The notes: generated by a model from the letters alone, not told the origin. A DNA stretch of 9,904 nt from Deltaproteobacteria bacterium (GCA_030642325.1 DAOWNY010000050.1:1-9904), one strand, 5' to 3'. Positions 1 to 6,094 are shown, counted from the first letter of the stretch. Numbers and translations are program-made.

Positions 1-645
1 AACCCCTGCTTCACGAAAACCGTTTAATCTTAAAACACAACTTTCGCATATCCCGCAGGCAAGTTCACTTTCTTGATAGCACGACCAGGTAAGGGAGAGA
101 GGGGCATTTAATTGAATACCCTTTTTGACGATATCGCTTTTTTTCATTTTGATCAGGGGGGTTATTACCTCAATGATGGTTTCCGGTTTGGTCCCTTCCT
201 GAATCAATGCGTTAAAAGAGTTGAAGTATGACTCCCGGCAGTCGGGGTAACCGGAGCTGTCTTCTTCCACTGCCCCGATAAAAATTTTACCGGCACCAAT
301 TACCTCTGCCCAGGAGACAGCGATGGAGAGGAGATGAGTGTTGCGGAAGGGGACATACGTACCGGGAATTGCACTGCTCTTTAAGTTTGCCGGCGGGATT
401 TTCAGGGTTTCATCAATAAGAGAGGAACCCCCGATTTTTTTCAGATAAGAGATGTCTGCGGTCATCCTTTTTTTTGCATGATAGTAATCAGCGATGCGGT
501 TAAAGGCTTTCAGTTCTCTTTCCCCTGTCCTTTGACCGTATTGCACGTGGAGAAAGGCTGTCTCGTAGTTTTGATCGGCAACGGCCGCCGTGACGCAACT
601 GTCCATCCCACCGCTGACCAATAAGACCGCCGGTTCTCTTATCAT
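1..645 (-). CDS. queC: 7-cyano-7-deazaguanine synthase QueC (3' end cut by window edge)
   Basis: QueC converts 7-carboxy-7-deazaguanine (CDG) to preQ0 with ATP and ammonia, the step after QueE on the way to queuosine in tRNA; it is cytosolic. Seen here: the protein begins MIREPAVLLVSGGMDS, with the ATP-pyrophosphatase P-loop SGGMDS at residues 11-16. The zinc site is complete, with Cys189 in WSCY followed by CGICESC carrying Cys197, Cys200 and Cys203, and then the family tail RLNGFREAG. The 215 residues present are close to the usual 220-230, so only a few C-terminal codons lie beyond position 1. The ATG follows the queE stop codon after one base (TAG-G-ATG), which implies translational coupling; the purine-rich end of queE (GGGGAAATAGG) can serve as ribosome binding site. 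The assignment is secure. Confidence 0.96.
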   Translation of the reverse strand, partial: MIREPAVLLVSGGMDSCVTAAVADQNYETAFLHVQYGQRTGERELKAFNRIADYYHAKKRMTADISYLKKIGGSSLIDETLKIPPANLKSSAIPGTYVPFRNTHLLSIAVSWAEVIGAGKIFIGAVEEDSSGYPDCRESYFNSFNALIQEGTKPETIIEVITPLIKMKKSDIVKKGIQLNAPLSLTWSCYQESELACGICESCVLRLNGFREAGV

Positions 646-646
646 C

Positions 647-1294
647 CTATTTCCCCGTTACTTCAGTGCCCCAGACGTATTTATGGATCGGCAGTTGAAA
701 CCTGACCGGTAATTTGTCTTCCAGTATCCACCCAACCAGATCTTTTGGCTCCACCTTTCCGGTAACCGGGGATAACAATACCTGAACCTTGTTTATTAAC
801 GAATATCGTTCAATTACTTCTTTGGTCCATCGGTAATCTGTCTCGTCCCCGATGACGAACTTTACCTGATCCTTATTTTCCAGCAGGAATAGGTTTTTAA
901 ACTCCATCTTTTCCGACATCCCGCTCCCGGGGCATTTAAGGTCTACAATTTTTATCACCCTTTGATCCAGTTTCTTGACGGATATGCTTCCGTTGGTTTC
1001 CATCAAGACGTCATATCCCTCATTAATAAGTGATTCGGAAAGTGGATAGACCCCTTTTTGCAAAAGAGGCTCTCCCCCGGTTATTTCCACCAGGCGGACA
1101 TTTGCTGTTTTTACCTTGTCTATAAGCTGGTCGATGGAGTAACGGCGGCCTCTCTGATAAGCATACCGGGTATCACAGTAAGAGCAGCGAAGATTACAAC
1201 CGGTAAATCTGATGAATGTGCAGAGAAGCCCGCTGTAAGTCGATTCTCCCTGAATACTGGTAAAAAATTCATTTATTTTGACTTTAATTTCCAA
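647..1294 (-). CDS. queE: 7-carboxy-7-deazaguanine synthase QueE (radical SAM)
   Basis: QueE is the radical-SAM enzyme that contracts 6-carboxy-tetrahydropterin to CDG, the substrate of QueC encoded directly downstream. At 215 residues it is a full-length short-type QueE. Visible motifs are FFTSIQGEST near the N-terminus, the [4Fe-4S] cluster motif C33-N-L-R-C37-S-Y-C40 followed by DT, and the SAM-binding TGGEPLLQ at 72-79. The start is TTG at 1294-1292; this places the conserved KINEFFTSIQGE segment where the family has it, and no better upstream ATG is seen. The ribosome binding site is weak (CGGGAA about 5 bases upstream). No queD or folE lies in the window, so the earlier steps must be encoded elsewhere or to the left. 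Because queE is first and queC second on the minus strand, the promoter should lie in the gap to its right. Confidence 0.96.
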   Translation of the reverse strand: MEIKVKINEFFTSIQGESTYSGLLCTFIRFTGCNLRCSYCDTRYAYQRGRRYSIDQLIDKVKTANVRLVEITGGEPLLQKGVYPLSESLINEGYDVLMETNGSISVKKLDQRVIKIVDLKCPGSGMSEKMEFKNLFLLENKDQVKFVIGDETDYRWTKEVIERYSLINKVQVLLSPVTGKVEPKDLVGWILEDKLPVRFQLPIHKYVWGTEVTGK

Positions 1295-1388
1295 GTAATT
1301 CCCGTTAAATTAAACTTATACTAGTTGCCGGTTTATGGTTGGCTGTTTTTGCGTTTTCATATTTTTTGAGATAATTGATGGATCCATT

Positions 1389-1429
1389 AAGGTTGCATGC
1401 AGGCAAGCATGCGTCCATAAATGCACCTT
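1389..1429. repeat. Hairpin-forming inverted repeat upstream of queE
   Basis: AAGGTTGCAT (1389-1398) pairs with ATGCACCTT (1421-1429) with a one-base bulge. An alternative stem uses GCATGC at 1395-1400 and 1407-1412 around a six-base loop. The two foldings share bases and are mutually exclusive. No T-run follows on either strand, so this is not an obvious terminator. It could be part of the queE leader or an orphan repeat; the function is unknown. Confidence 0.45.
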
Positions 1430-1651
1430 GAAGACTAACCAAAATTATCTGCTATCAGACACTTAAGCGCTGTCATCATCATGAGATTCCTTTTTTTGGG
1501 GAAGGGGGGGACGGATGAAGCTAAGATTATCATATCGTAAATGAGATTGCAAATTGGAGCTTTCATGGTGCAAGGATAAATCATCAACCAGTCTTGGTCT
1601 TGATTGTTTTTTGCAAGACTATCCCAAAGATCCGCAGGGTTGAAAACTAAT

Positions 1652-1689
1652 CGTCATATTTTCGACAGTATCTTGTCAAAATATTGACG
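1652..1689. repeat. Imperfect 17-bp inverted repeat next to a putative promoter
   Basis: Arm 1652-1668 (CGTCATATTTTCGACAG) and arm 1673-1689 (TTGTCAAAATATTGACG) are inverted copies, differing by a one-base shift on each side and the outermost base, with a four-base spacer. The repeat ends one base before a TATAAT box and so overlaps where the -35 region would lie. This position suits a regulator binding site, though an RNA hairpin is also possible. Confidence 0.45.
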
Positions 1690-1690
1690 A

Positions 1691-1722
1691 TATAATAGTT
1701 TTTCCAGTAATGATCGTTACTG
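1691..1722 (+). promoter_or_regulatory. Putative promoter -10 box with operator-like palindrome
   Basis: A perfect TATAAT at 1691-1696 is followed by CAGTAATGATCGTTACTG at 1705-1722. That 18-mer equals its own reverse complement except for one base pair, and its six-base outer arms are perfect. Transcription from this -10 would begin around 1702, so the palindrome would sit at the start site, where a repressor would block initiation. The -35 is poor: with 17-base spacing no TTGACA-like hexamer is present, which could mean an activator-dependent promoter. The first gene downstream is the PilZ-domain gene, leaving a leader of about 220 bases. This is inferred from sequence only. Confidence 0.4.
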
Positions 1723-1833
1723 ATTACTTGGGAATTACCTTCTGCCGGTCTAAATTTTCATTGTTTTATGATTGTTTTCGTTTAAAATTTTCTTTTTGCC
1801 TAAGTTGGTACGTCTATTGCCAAGGAATGATAA

Positions 1834-1887
1834 ATGAGGCAATTATTTGGAATATATGAGGTGCGCAAGGTGCTCTGTTGCGGTTAG
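1834..1887 (+). CDS. Possible 17-residue leader ORF ahead of the PilZ gene
   Basis: An ATG at 1834 preceded by AAGGA at 1822-1826 (7-base spacing) opens a 17-codon ORF reading MRQLFGIYEVRKVLCCG and ending in TAG at 1887, 33 bases before the PilZ start. The ribosome binding site is as good as those of the real genes here. The peptide has no run of a single regulatory amino acid and resembles nothing I recognise. It could be an upstream ORF that couples or dampens translation of the next gene, or chance. Low confidence. Confidence 0.2.
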   Translation: MRQLFGIYEVRKVLCCG

Positions 1888-1920
1888 TTTTGTTTGAATA
1901 TAGTTAATGGAAAGAAAGGT

Positions 1921-2529
1921 ATGAATTTAGATACAGACAAAAGAGCAGTGATCCGAGTGAAAACAAATACTGATGTTAACTACTCTTTTGACCAACATCG
2001 CTGGCTTGTTGGAAGGATAAAAGATATCAGCAACAGCGGGATTTTCATCAATACAATTGATAAATTCAGGGTTGAGGATAAGATATACCTTCAATTTGTA
2101 TTGCCGGGCATGGAATCAAAGGCGGTATTAAGGATTACCGGTAAGGTGGTCAGAACTATTCCTGATAATATCGTAGATAGTCCGACCGGTTTGGGGATTT
2201 TATTTCAAGCCGTCATTTCGGAACGGGAAGATATTTTAACCGATTTTATTATAAATATTTTAGATGATGACTCCCTGATTGAGAGGGTTGAAAAAGAAGG
2301 AGCCGTTGATAAAAAACTTTTTTGCCTTGATCTGGAAAGGGTAGCTAAGCAGGCTAAAGCAGGGACTGAAGAAGGGAGAAAAGGCTACCGTAAAAAAGCC
2401 GAAAAAAGGCAAAAACGGGAAAGAATGGTAAAAAAAACAGGGAAAATAATTTATCATATGTGGAAATATTTATTGGGGGCTCTGCTGGTTTATGCAGTAT
2501 TGCAATTTATTCTTCTTTTGAAATTTTGA
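1921..2529 (+). CDS. PilZ-domain c-di-GMP-binding protein with C-terminal membrane anchor
   Basis: A 202-residue protein. Residues about 5-115 form a PilZ domain with both halves of the c-di-GMP signature: RAVIR (R8-x3-R12) and DISNSGIF (D35-x-S37-x2-G40). It continues with the beta-barrel pattern LQFVLPG, ITGKVVRT and PTGLGILF typical of the family. Residues about 152-175 are extremely basic (repeated KR, RK and KK pairs), and residues about 180-200 form one hydrophobic helix (MWKYLLGALLVYAVLQFILLLKF), so the domain is probably held at the inner face of the membrane by a tail anchor. PilZ proteins transmit c-di-GMP levels to motility, polysaccharide or secretion machinery; the partner here is unknown. 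I chose the ATG at 1921, which has GGAAAG about 6 bases upstream, over the in-frame TTG at 1894, which would add nine residues. It appears monocistronic, with a putative operator upstream. Confidence 0.85.
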   Translation: MNLDTDKRAVIRVKTNTDVNYSFDQHRWLVGRIKDISNSGIFINTIDKFRVEDKIYLQFVLPGMESKAVLRITGKVVRTIPDNIVDSPTGLGILFQAVISEREDILTDFIINILDDDSLIERVEKEGAVDKKLFCLDLERVAKQAKAGTEEGRKGYRKKAEKRQKRERMVKKTGKIIYHMWKYLLGALLVYAVLQFILLLKF

Positions 2530-2629
2530 ATAAATATACGAACACCTATTATCATAAGCTGAGGGCAGACCCAATTGTAACTCTGAATTTTGTATCTGAT
2601 ATCCCGAGTAGTTACATGTTTTTGTATGT

Positions 2630-2645
2630 CTCCGAAAGATCGGAG
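2630..2645. terminator. Short perfect hairpin between convergent genes
   Basis: CTCCGA (2630-2635) and TCGGAG (2640-2645) pair perfectly around the loop AAGA, in the 131-base gap between the convergent PilZ and MFS genes. The location fits a bidirectional terminator. However, the stem is only 6 bp and neither strand has a real T-run after it (TTAAATAAT on plus), so termination would be weak or factor-assisted. Confidence 0.35.
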
Positions 2646-2660
2646 CTTAAATAATATGAT

Positions 2661-3218
2661 TTACTGATCAATTTTTTTCGGTTCACTAATTAAGAAAAGG
2701 GTCATGATCATTCCGGTAATAACCAGCAGGGAGCAGACAAAAAAAGTATTCTTAAATCCGACATGATCGGAGAGAAATCCTCCCATGGCAGGTCCTATTA
2801 TCCATCCCATATTCCAGGCCCGATTATACATTCCCATGGCCCATCCTCTCTTACCGGAAGGAGCCATATCCGAAATGAGGGCGGTGGAAGCAGCATTAAA
2901 GCCGGTCCATGCAGTTCCCTCCAGTATTTGTATCGGGTAGATGTGAAGATAATTTTTTGCCATGGCATAGAGAAAGAATACCAGGGCGAAGAGGAACATG
3001 GATCCTAATAAAATCGGGAGCCTTCCGTATTTATCCGACAATTTACCGAGTAAGGGAGCAAATATAGCTCCGGCAATGGCCCCCGCCATAAAGATGAACC
3101 CAATTTGGGTTCTGGATGCCCCCAGTTCAAGAAAAAAGATGGTAATCACCGAATAAACCATTCCGGAACAGATCATCAAAGGTAGTATCGTCATGCAAAA
3201 GATATTTATTTTTTTCAA
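2661..3218 (-). CDS. Half-length (six-helix) major facilitator superfamily protein
   Basis: A 185-residue, strongly hydrophobic protein matching the N-terminal half of an MFS transporter. Six membrane segments are visible in order, with the MFS motif A loop GKLSDKYGR between helices 2 and 3 and the helix 4-5 region of drug/sugar-type exporters (GFNAASTALISDMAP...RGWAMGMYNRAWNMGWIIGPAMGGFLSD). It stops with TAA straight after the sixth helix (SEPKKIDQ), where normal members of about 400 residues continue through a cytoplasmic loop to helices 7-12. I see no second half downstream in any frame. It is either a decayed transporter or a genuine half-size protein that would need to dimerise; the substrate cannot be told. 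Start: AAGGAG at 3230-3225 lies six bases before TTG at 3218, whereas the upstream ATG (3269) has no ribosome binding site and would add a 17-residue extension not typical of the family. Confidence 0.75.
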   Translation of the reverse strand: MKKINIFCMTILPLMICSGMVYSVITIFFLELGASRTQIGFIFMAGAIAGAIFAPLLGKLSDKYGRLPILLGSMFLFALVFFLYAMAKNYLHIYPIQILEGTAWTGFNAASTALISDMAPSGKRGWAMGMYNRAWNMGWIIGPAMGGFLSDHVGFKNTFFVCSLLVITGMIMTLFLISEPKKIDQ

Positions 3219-3224
3219 TTCTAT

Positions 3225-3230
3225 CTCCTT
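3225..3230 (-). promoter_or_regulatory. Shine-Dalgarno deciding the MFS start
   Basis: AAGGAG within GGGAAAGGAGATAGAA on the minus strand is the strongest ribosome binding site in the window. It sits six bases before TTG 3218-3216. It lies inside the reading frame if translation began at ATG 3269, which argues for the shorter protein. Confidence 0.65.
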
Positions 3231-3458
3231 TCCCTCAATTGTAATCGCAAATACAAAGTTATTCCCCATGGGCGGTAATGTTTCAAATAATTTTTAATGT
3301 CTATATGGTTTACCCGAAAAATGTATGGATTGTATATAAACAGACGGAAACTTGTCAATTCCAAGTTTATGGGGCCTGAATAAGATTTATATGCATCATC
3401 ATTATTTCAAGGAATGTTAAAGCCCGGGGAGACGGTTTTGTGCAAAACTCTCTTTTTC

Positions 3459-3500
3459 AGATCAATTTGTGCTATATTGTGTTATAGCAAAAATTGAGCT
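3459..3500. repeat. 42-bp near-perfect inverted repeat in the MFS/ftsH divergent region
   Basis: Arms 3459-3476 and 3483-3500 are inverted copies with two mismatches in 18 positions, around the spacer TTGTGT; the inner seven bases TGCTATA/TATAGCA are perfect. It lies about 240 bases from each flanking start codon. As DNA it resembles a large operator for a dimeric regulator; as RNA it forms a long AT-rich hairpin. The following sequence is T-rich but interrupted, so a terminator is not convincing. It ends 21 bases before the putative ftsH promoter. Confidence 0.6.
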
Positions 3501-3521
3501 CTTTATCCGTTTTAATTTTAA

Positions 3522-3551
3522 TTGTATAATTTTTTCTGTTTATGATAAAAT
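3522..3551 (+). promoter_or_regulatory. Putative ftsH promoter
   Basis: TAAAAT at 3546-3551 is preceded by TGA, giving an extended -10 (TG-n-TAAAAT). TTGTAT at 3522-3527 is a weak -35 with an 18-base spacer. A second -10 candidate, TATAAT at 3525-3530, overlaps it but lacks a -35. Either would leave a leader of roughly 165-185 bases before ftsH. I saw no sigma-32-type heat-shock promoter and no CIRCE element. Low confidence for the exact box. Confidence 0.35.
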
Positions 3552-3721
3552 ACATATCTGGTTTGAGTGTTTTAAGGGAAGGATTTTTATCGCTATTTCC
3601 GATTGATGGTGGTTGAGGGTAGTTTATAATATTAATGGGTGTAATTAAAATTTTACGGCTGCACAGTTTCGTGCCTGTGAGATATGATGATCCTAAAGTG
3701 ATTTAATGATAGGGGGGTGGA

Positions 3722-5623
3722 TTGAACTCTTTTTATAAGAACCTCATGCTTTGGCTGACGATAAGTCTGGTTATGGTATTACTTTTTAATCTTTTTAATC
3801 AACCGAGGACTCTGCAAAAAAAGATTCTTTACAGTGAATTTCTCTCTTCTCTCGATGACGGGGAAATTATGGAAGTTAGTATTCAGGGGAATGATATCTC
3901 AGGAAGATATCTGGATAACAGGGATTTTAGAACCTATGCCCCCCAGGATCCGGAATTGATTAAAAATCTGAGGAATAAAAATGTCAGCATTTTAGTAAAG
4001 CCAAGAGACGAGGTTCCATGGTACATGAATATTTTAATATCATGGTTTCCCATGATTCTTCTCATCGCCGTTTGGATTTTTTTTATGCGACAGATGCAAT
4101 CAGGCGGGGGAAAAGCAATGTCTTTTGGTAAGAGCAAGGCCAGGTTGATGACTGACAAGCAGAGCAAAGTTACCTTTGATGATGTGGCAGGCATAGATGA
4201 GGCCAAAGAAGAACTTGAGGAAATCATTGAATTTCTTCAGGATCCCCAAAAATTTACTAAGCTGGGGGGAAAAATTCCCAAGGGGGTTATTTTGATAGGA
4301 CCACCTGGAACCGGTAAGACTCTCCTGGCAAGAGCCATCGCCGGAGAGGCGGGAGTCCCTTTTTTTAATATCAGTGGATCCGATTTTGTGGAGATGTTTG
4401 TTGGAGTGGGGGCATCCCGGGTAAGGGATCTATTTAGTCAGGGAAAAAAGAATGCTCCCTGTATCATTTTTATCGATGAAATCGACGCTGTGGGAAGGCA
4501 TCGGGGTGCGGGGTTGGGAGGGGGACATGACGAGAGGGAGCAGACTCTCAATCAGCTATTGGTGGAGATGGACGGATTTGAATCCAAGGAAGGGGTAATT
4601 CTGGTAGCCGCTACTAACCGTCCGGATGTTTTGGACCCTGCCCTGATGAGACCGGGCAGATTCGATCGACAGGTAGTAGTTCCAATCCCGGATATCAAAG
4701 GAAGAGAAAATATTCTTAAAGTTCATACAAAAAAATCTCCCCTGGAGGATGATATTGATTTAAGCACAATTGCCCGGGGGACTCCTGGTTTTTCCGGGGC
4801 TGACATTGCCAATCTGGTTAATGAGGCCGCTCTTCTGGCAGCGCGCCAGAATAAGAGTAAGATTGAGATGGACGATTTTGAACAGGCAAAGGATAAAGTG
4901 CTGATGGGGGTTGAACGGAGAAGTATGGTGATCAGTGATGAAGAAAAAAGAAATACCGCCTTCCATGAAGCTGGTCATGCCATGGTTGCCAAACTGATAC
5001 CGGGAACCGATCCGATCCATAAAGTTACCATTATTCCCCGAGGGATGGCCCTGGGGGTAACCCAGCAGCTCCCCATTGATGAGAGGCATACCTATTCTAA
5101 GCAATATCTTACAAACAGCATAACGGTTCTCATGGGAGGAAGAGCAGCTGAAGAAATAGTTCTCAAGCAGCTTACCACCGGAGCTGGTAATGACATAGAA
5201 AGGGCAACCGAACTGGCCAGAAAGATGATTTGCCAGTGGGGTATGAGTGATGAACTGGGTCCTCTTACTTTTGGACAAAAAGAAGAGCAGATTTTTTTAG
5301 GACGAGAATTTGCTCAGCATAAGGATTACAGTGAGAGTACGTCAGTAAAGATTGACCGGGCAATTGGAAATATTGTCTTGGATAATTACAAAAAGGCGAA
5401 GAAACTTTTGGAAGACAATATCGACTCCCTTCACAAATTGGCGGAAGCATTGTTGGAAAAAGAAATTTTGAACAGTTCGGAAATTGATGAAGCTATAGGG
5501 GGAAAGGTGGCGAAAGGTGCCGGTCCCGATTTAGGTTCCCACATTAAAAAGAAGGAAGAACAGTCAACTGCTTCCTCGGAAGAAAAGGGAACGCAAAAAG
5601 GAAGAATTATAGAGGCCACCTAG
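3722..5623 (+). CDS. ftsH: ATP-dependent zinc metalloprotease FtsH
   Basis: FtsH is a hexameric inner-membrane AAA+ protease that extracts and degrades damaged or unassembled membrane proteins and short-lived cytosolic regulators. The 633 residues hold the complete architecture: membrane helix 1 (about 8-24), a periplasmic domain, and membrane helix 2 (about 104-122). The AAA+ module has Walker A GPPGTGKT (193-200), pore loop MFVGVGA (225-231), Walker B IIFIDEID (248-255) and second region of homology TNRPDVLDPALMRPGRFDR (298-316, Arg310 and Arg313). The M41 protease domain has HEAGH (415-419) and the third zinc ligand Asp491 in GAGNDIERAT. The C-terminal tail is charged and variable. The start is TTG at 3722 behind the purine-rich GGGGGGTGG, and it gives the family N-terminus MNSFYKNL. 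No key residue is missing. The repeat element begins seven bases after the stop. Confidence 0.98.
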   Translation: MNSFYKNLMLWLTISLVMVLLFNLFNQPRTLQKKILYSEFLSSLDDGEIMEVSIQGNDISGRYLDNRDFRTYAPQDPELIKNLRNKNVSILVKPRDEVPWYMNILISWFPMILLIAVWIFFMRQMQSGGGKAMSFGKSKARLMTDKQSKVTFDDVAGIDEAKEELEEIIEFLQDPQKFTKLGGKIPKGVILIGPPGTGKTLLARAIAGEAGVPFFNISGSDFVEMFVGVGASRVRDLFSQGKKNAPCIIFIDEIDAVGRHRGAGLGGGHDEREQTLNQLLVEMDGFESKEGVILVAATNRPDVLDPALMRPGRFDRQVVVPIPDIKGRENILKVHTKKSPLEDDIDLSTIARGTPGFSGADIANLVNEAALLAARQNKSKIEMDDFEQAKDKVLMGVERRSMVISDEEKRNTAFHEAGHAMVAKLIPGTDPIHKVTIIPRGMALGVTQQLPIDERHTYSKQYLTNSITVLMGGRAAEEIVLKQLTTGAGNDIERATELARKMICQWGMSDELGPLTFGQKEEQIFLGREFAQHKDYSESTSVKIDRAIGNIVLDNYKKAKKLLEDNIDSLHKLAEALLEKEILNSSEIDEAIGGKVAKGAGPDLGSHIKKKEEQSTASSEEKGTQKGRIIEAT

Positions 5624-5630
5624 TTTCTTT

Positions 5631-5661
5631 GTAACCGTTCACAGTTTTCAGTTCACGGTTT
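5631..5661 (+). repeat. Left terminal inverted repeat of the element
   Basis: A 31-base terminus starting GTAACCGTTCACAG and ending CAGTTCACGGTTT. Against the reverse complement of 5993-6020 it aligns with a three-base insertion (part of a TTTT run) and three substitutions. It contains the tandem-like motif GTTCAC twice. Confidence 0.7.
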
Positions 5662-5910
5662 TGTTTAAAAAAATGAATTTTATAGCAATGCAAATATGCT
5701 CGGTATAGATTCCAATTCAGGAATCAGGGTCCGTAGTTCTTTTAAATTGTTGAAGGCCGCTAAATCTTCAAAAGAAGAACCCATACCTAAGTTGAGCGAT
5801 CAGCTGCCGGCTCAAAAGCGTTTAGCTTTGAAAAATCGAGATATTACGTAAGCTTGAAATAACACCCAACGGTTGATCTGTTTGTAACAGCAAAACATCC
5901 TGTGATCATT

Positions 5911-5932
5911 TTGGCTAATAGCTATTAGCCAA
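5911..5932. repeat. 22-bp perfect palindrome inside the element
   Basis: TTGGCTAATAG at 5911-5921 is followed immediately by its exact reverse complement, giving a spacer-less 22-bp palindrome. In the inverted copy after acpS, one half (CTATTAGCCAA) is kept and the other is altered and lengthened by a few bases. It could extrude as a cruciform or fold as a hairpin in RNA. Confidence 0.8.
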
Positions 5933-5992
5933 CCGCTCAATTCAGGTCATAGTTACATCTTGGATCCTAAGTTTTTACCAACAGTTAACTGC

Positions 5993-6020
5993 AAACCGTG
6001 AACTGTCTGTGAATGGATAC
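5993..6020 (-). repeat. Right terminal inverted repeat of the element
   Basis: Read on the minus strand it begins GTATCCATTCACAG and ends CAGTTCACGGTTT, matching the left terminus. The same outer 14 bases, with one change, start the second copy at 9698. Confidence 0.7.
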
Positions 6021-6094
6021 GTTTTTTTAAAATCGATAATTTTGCTTTTAACGGGAGTGAGGGGGAGGGTTTTTAGATAAAAGAGAAGACTGAT

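Larger units (their letters stand above)
1295..1833. other. Non-coding intergenic region between divergent queE and the PilZ gene
   Basis: About 540 bases with no convincing gene on either strand. It holds a 10-bp palindrome ATGGATCCAT (1378-1387), a hairpin-forming stretch (1389-1429), low-complexity T/G runs around 1490-1511, an imperfect 17-bp inverted repeat (1652-1689), a TATAAT box (1691-1696) and an 18-bp near-palindrome (1705-1722). I looked for a preQ1 riboswitch ahead of queE and saw no convincing match. The queE promoter should be here, but I cannot place it reliably; TATAAG at 1320-1315 on the minus strand could be a -10 box, without a good -35. Confidence 0.6.
5631..6020 (+). mobile_element. 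MITE-like non-coding element, complete copy
   Basis: A roughly 390-base stretch between ftsH and folP with no credible ORF, bounded by terminal inverted repeats (5631-5661 and 5993-6020) that begin GTAACC and GTATCC and share TTCACAG and CAGTTCACGGTTT. The flanks GTTTCTTT (5623-5630) and GTTTTTTT (6021-6028) differ by one base and could be an 8-bp target duplication, although low complexity weakens this. Its right half reappears inverted at 9698-9904. Internally it carries a 22-bp perfect palindrome (5911-5932) and other inverted repeats, such as TTGAGC...GCTCAA in 5800-5830. With no transposase it would have to be moved in trans. Its insertion would place structured RNA between ftsH and folP. 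Confidence 0.7.

Noticed and set aside
1058..1324. 88-codon plus-strand frame opposite queE
   Set aside because: Antisense to the conserved radical-SAM core of queE, with no family resemblance.
1295..1500. preQ1 riboswitch ahead of queE
   Set aside because: Seemed likely from pathway context, but neither the short preQ1-I pseudoknot pattern nor an adjacent A-rich tail is recognisable on the minus strand.
2460..2654. 64-codon plus-strand frame overlapping the end of the PilZ gene
   Set aside because: It starts within the PilZ membrane-helix coding region in another frame, has no ribosome binding site of its own, and shows no recognisable motif.
3400..3721. Heat-shock (sigma-32 or CIRCE) control of ftsH
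   Set aside because: No CIRCE inverted repeat and no recognisable sigma-32 -35/-10 pair; the inverted repeat at 3459-3500 has a different sequence.
4760..5278. 172-codon minus-strand open frame inside ftsH
   Set aside because: It lies entirely opposite the conserved FtsH ATPase/protease coding sequence and its translation resembles no protein family.
5631..6020. CRISPR array or tandem repeat in the ftsH-folP gap
   Set aside because: The repeats are inverted and terminal rather than regularly spaced direct repeats, and no cas genes are present.
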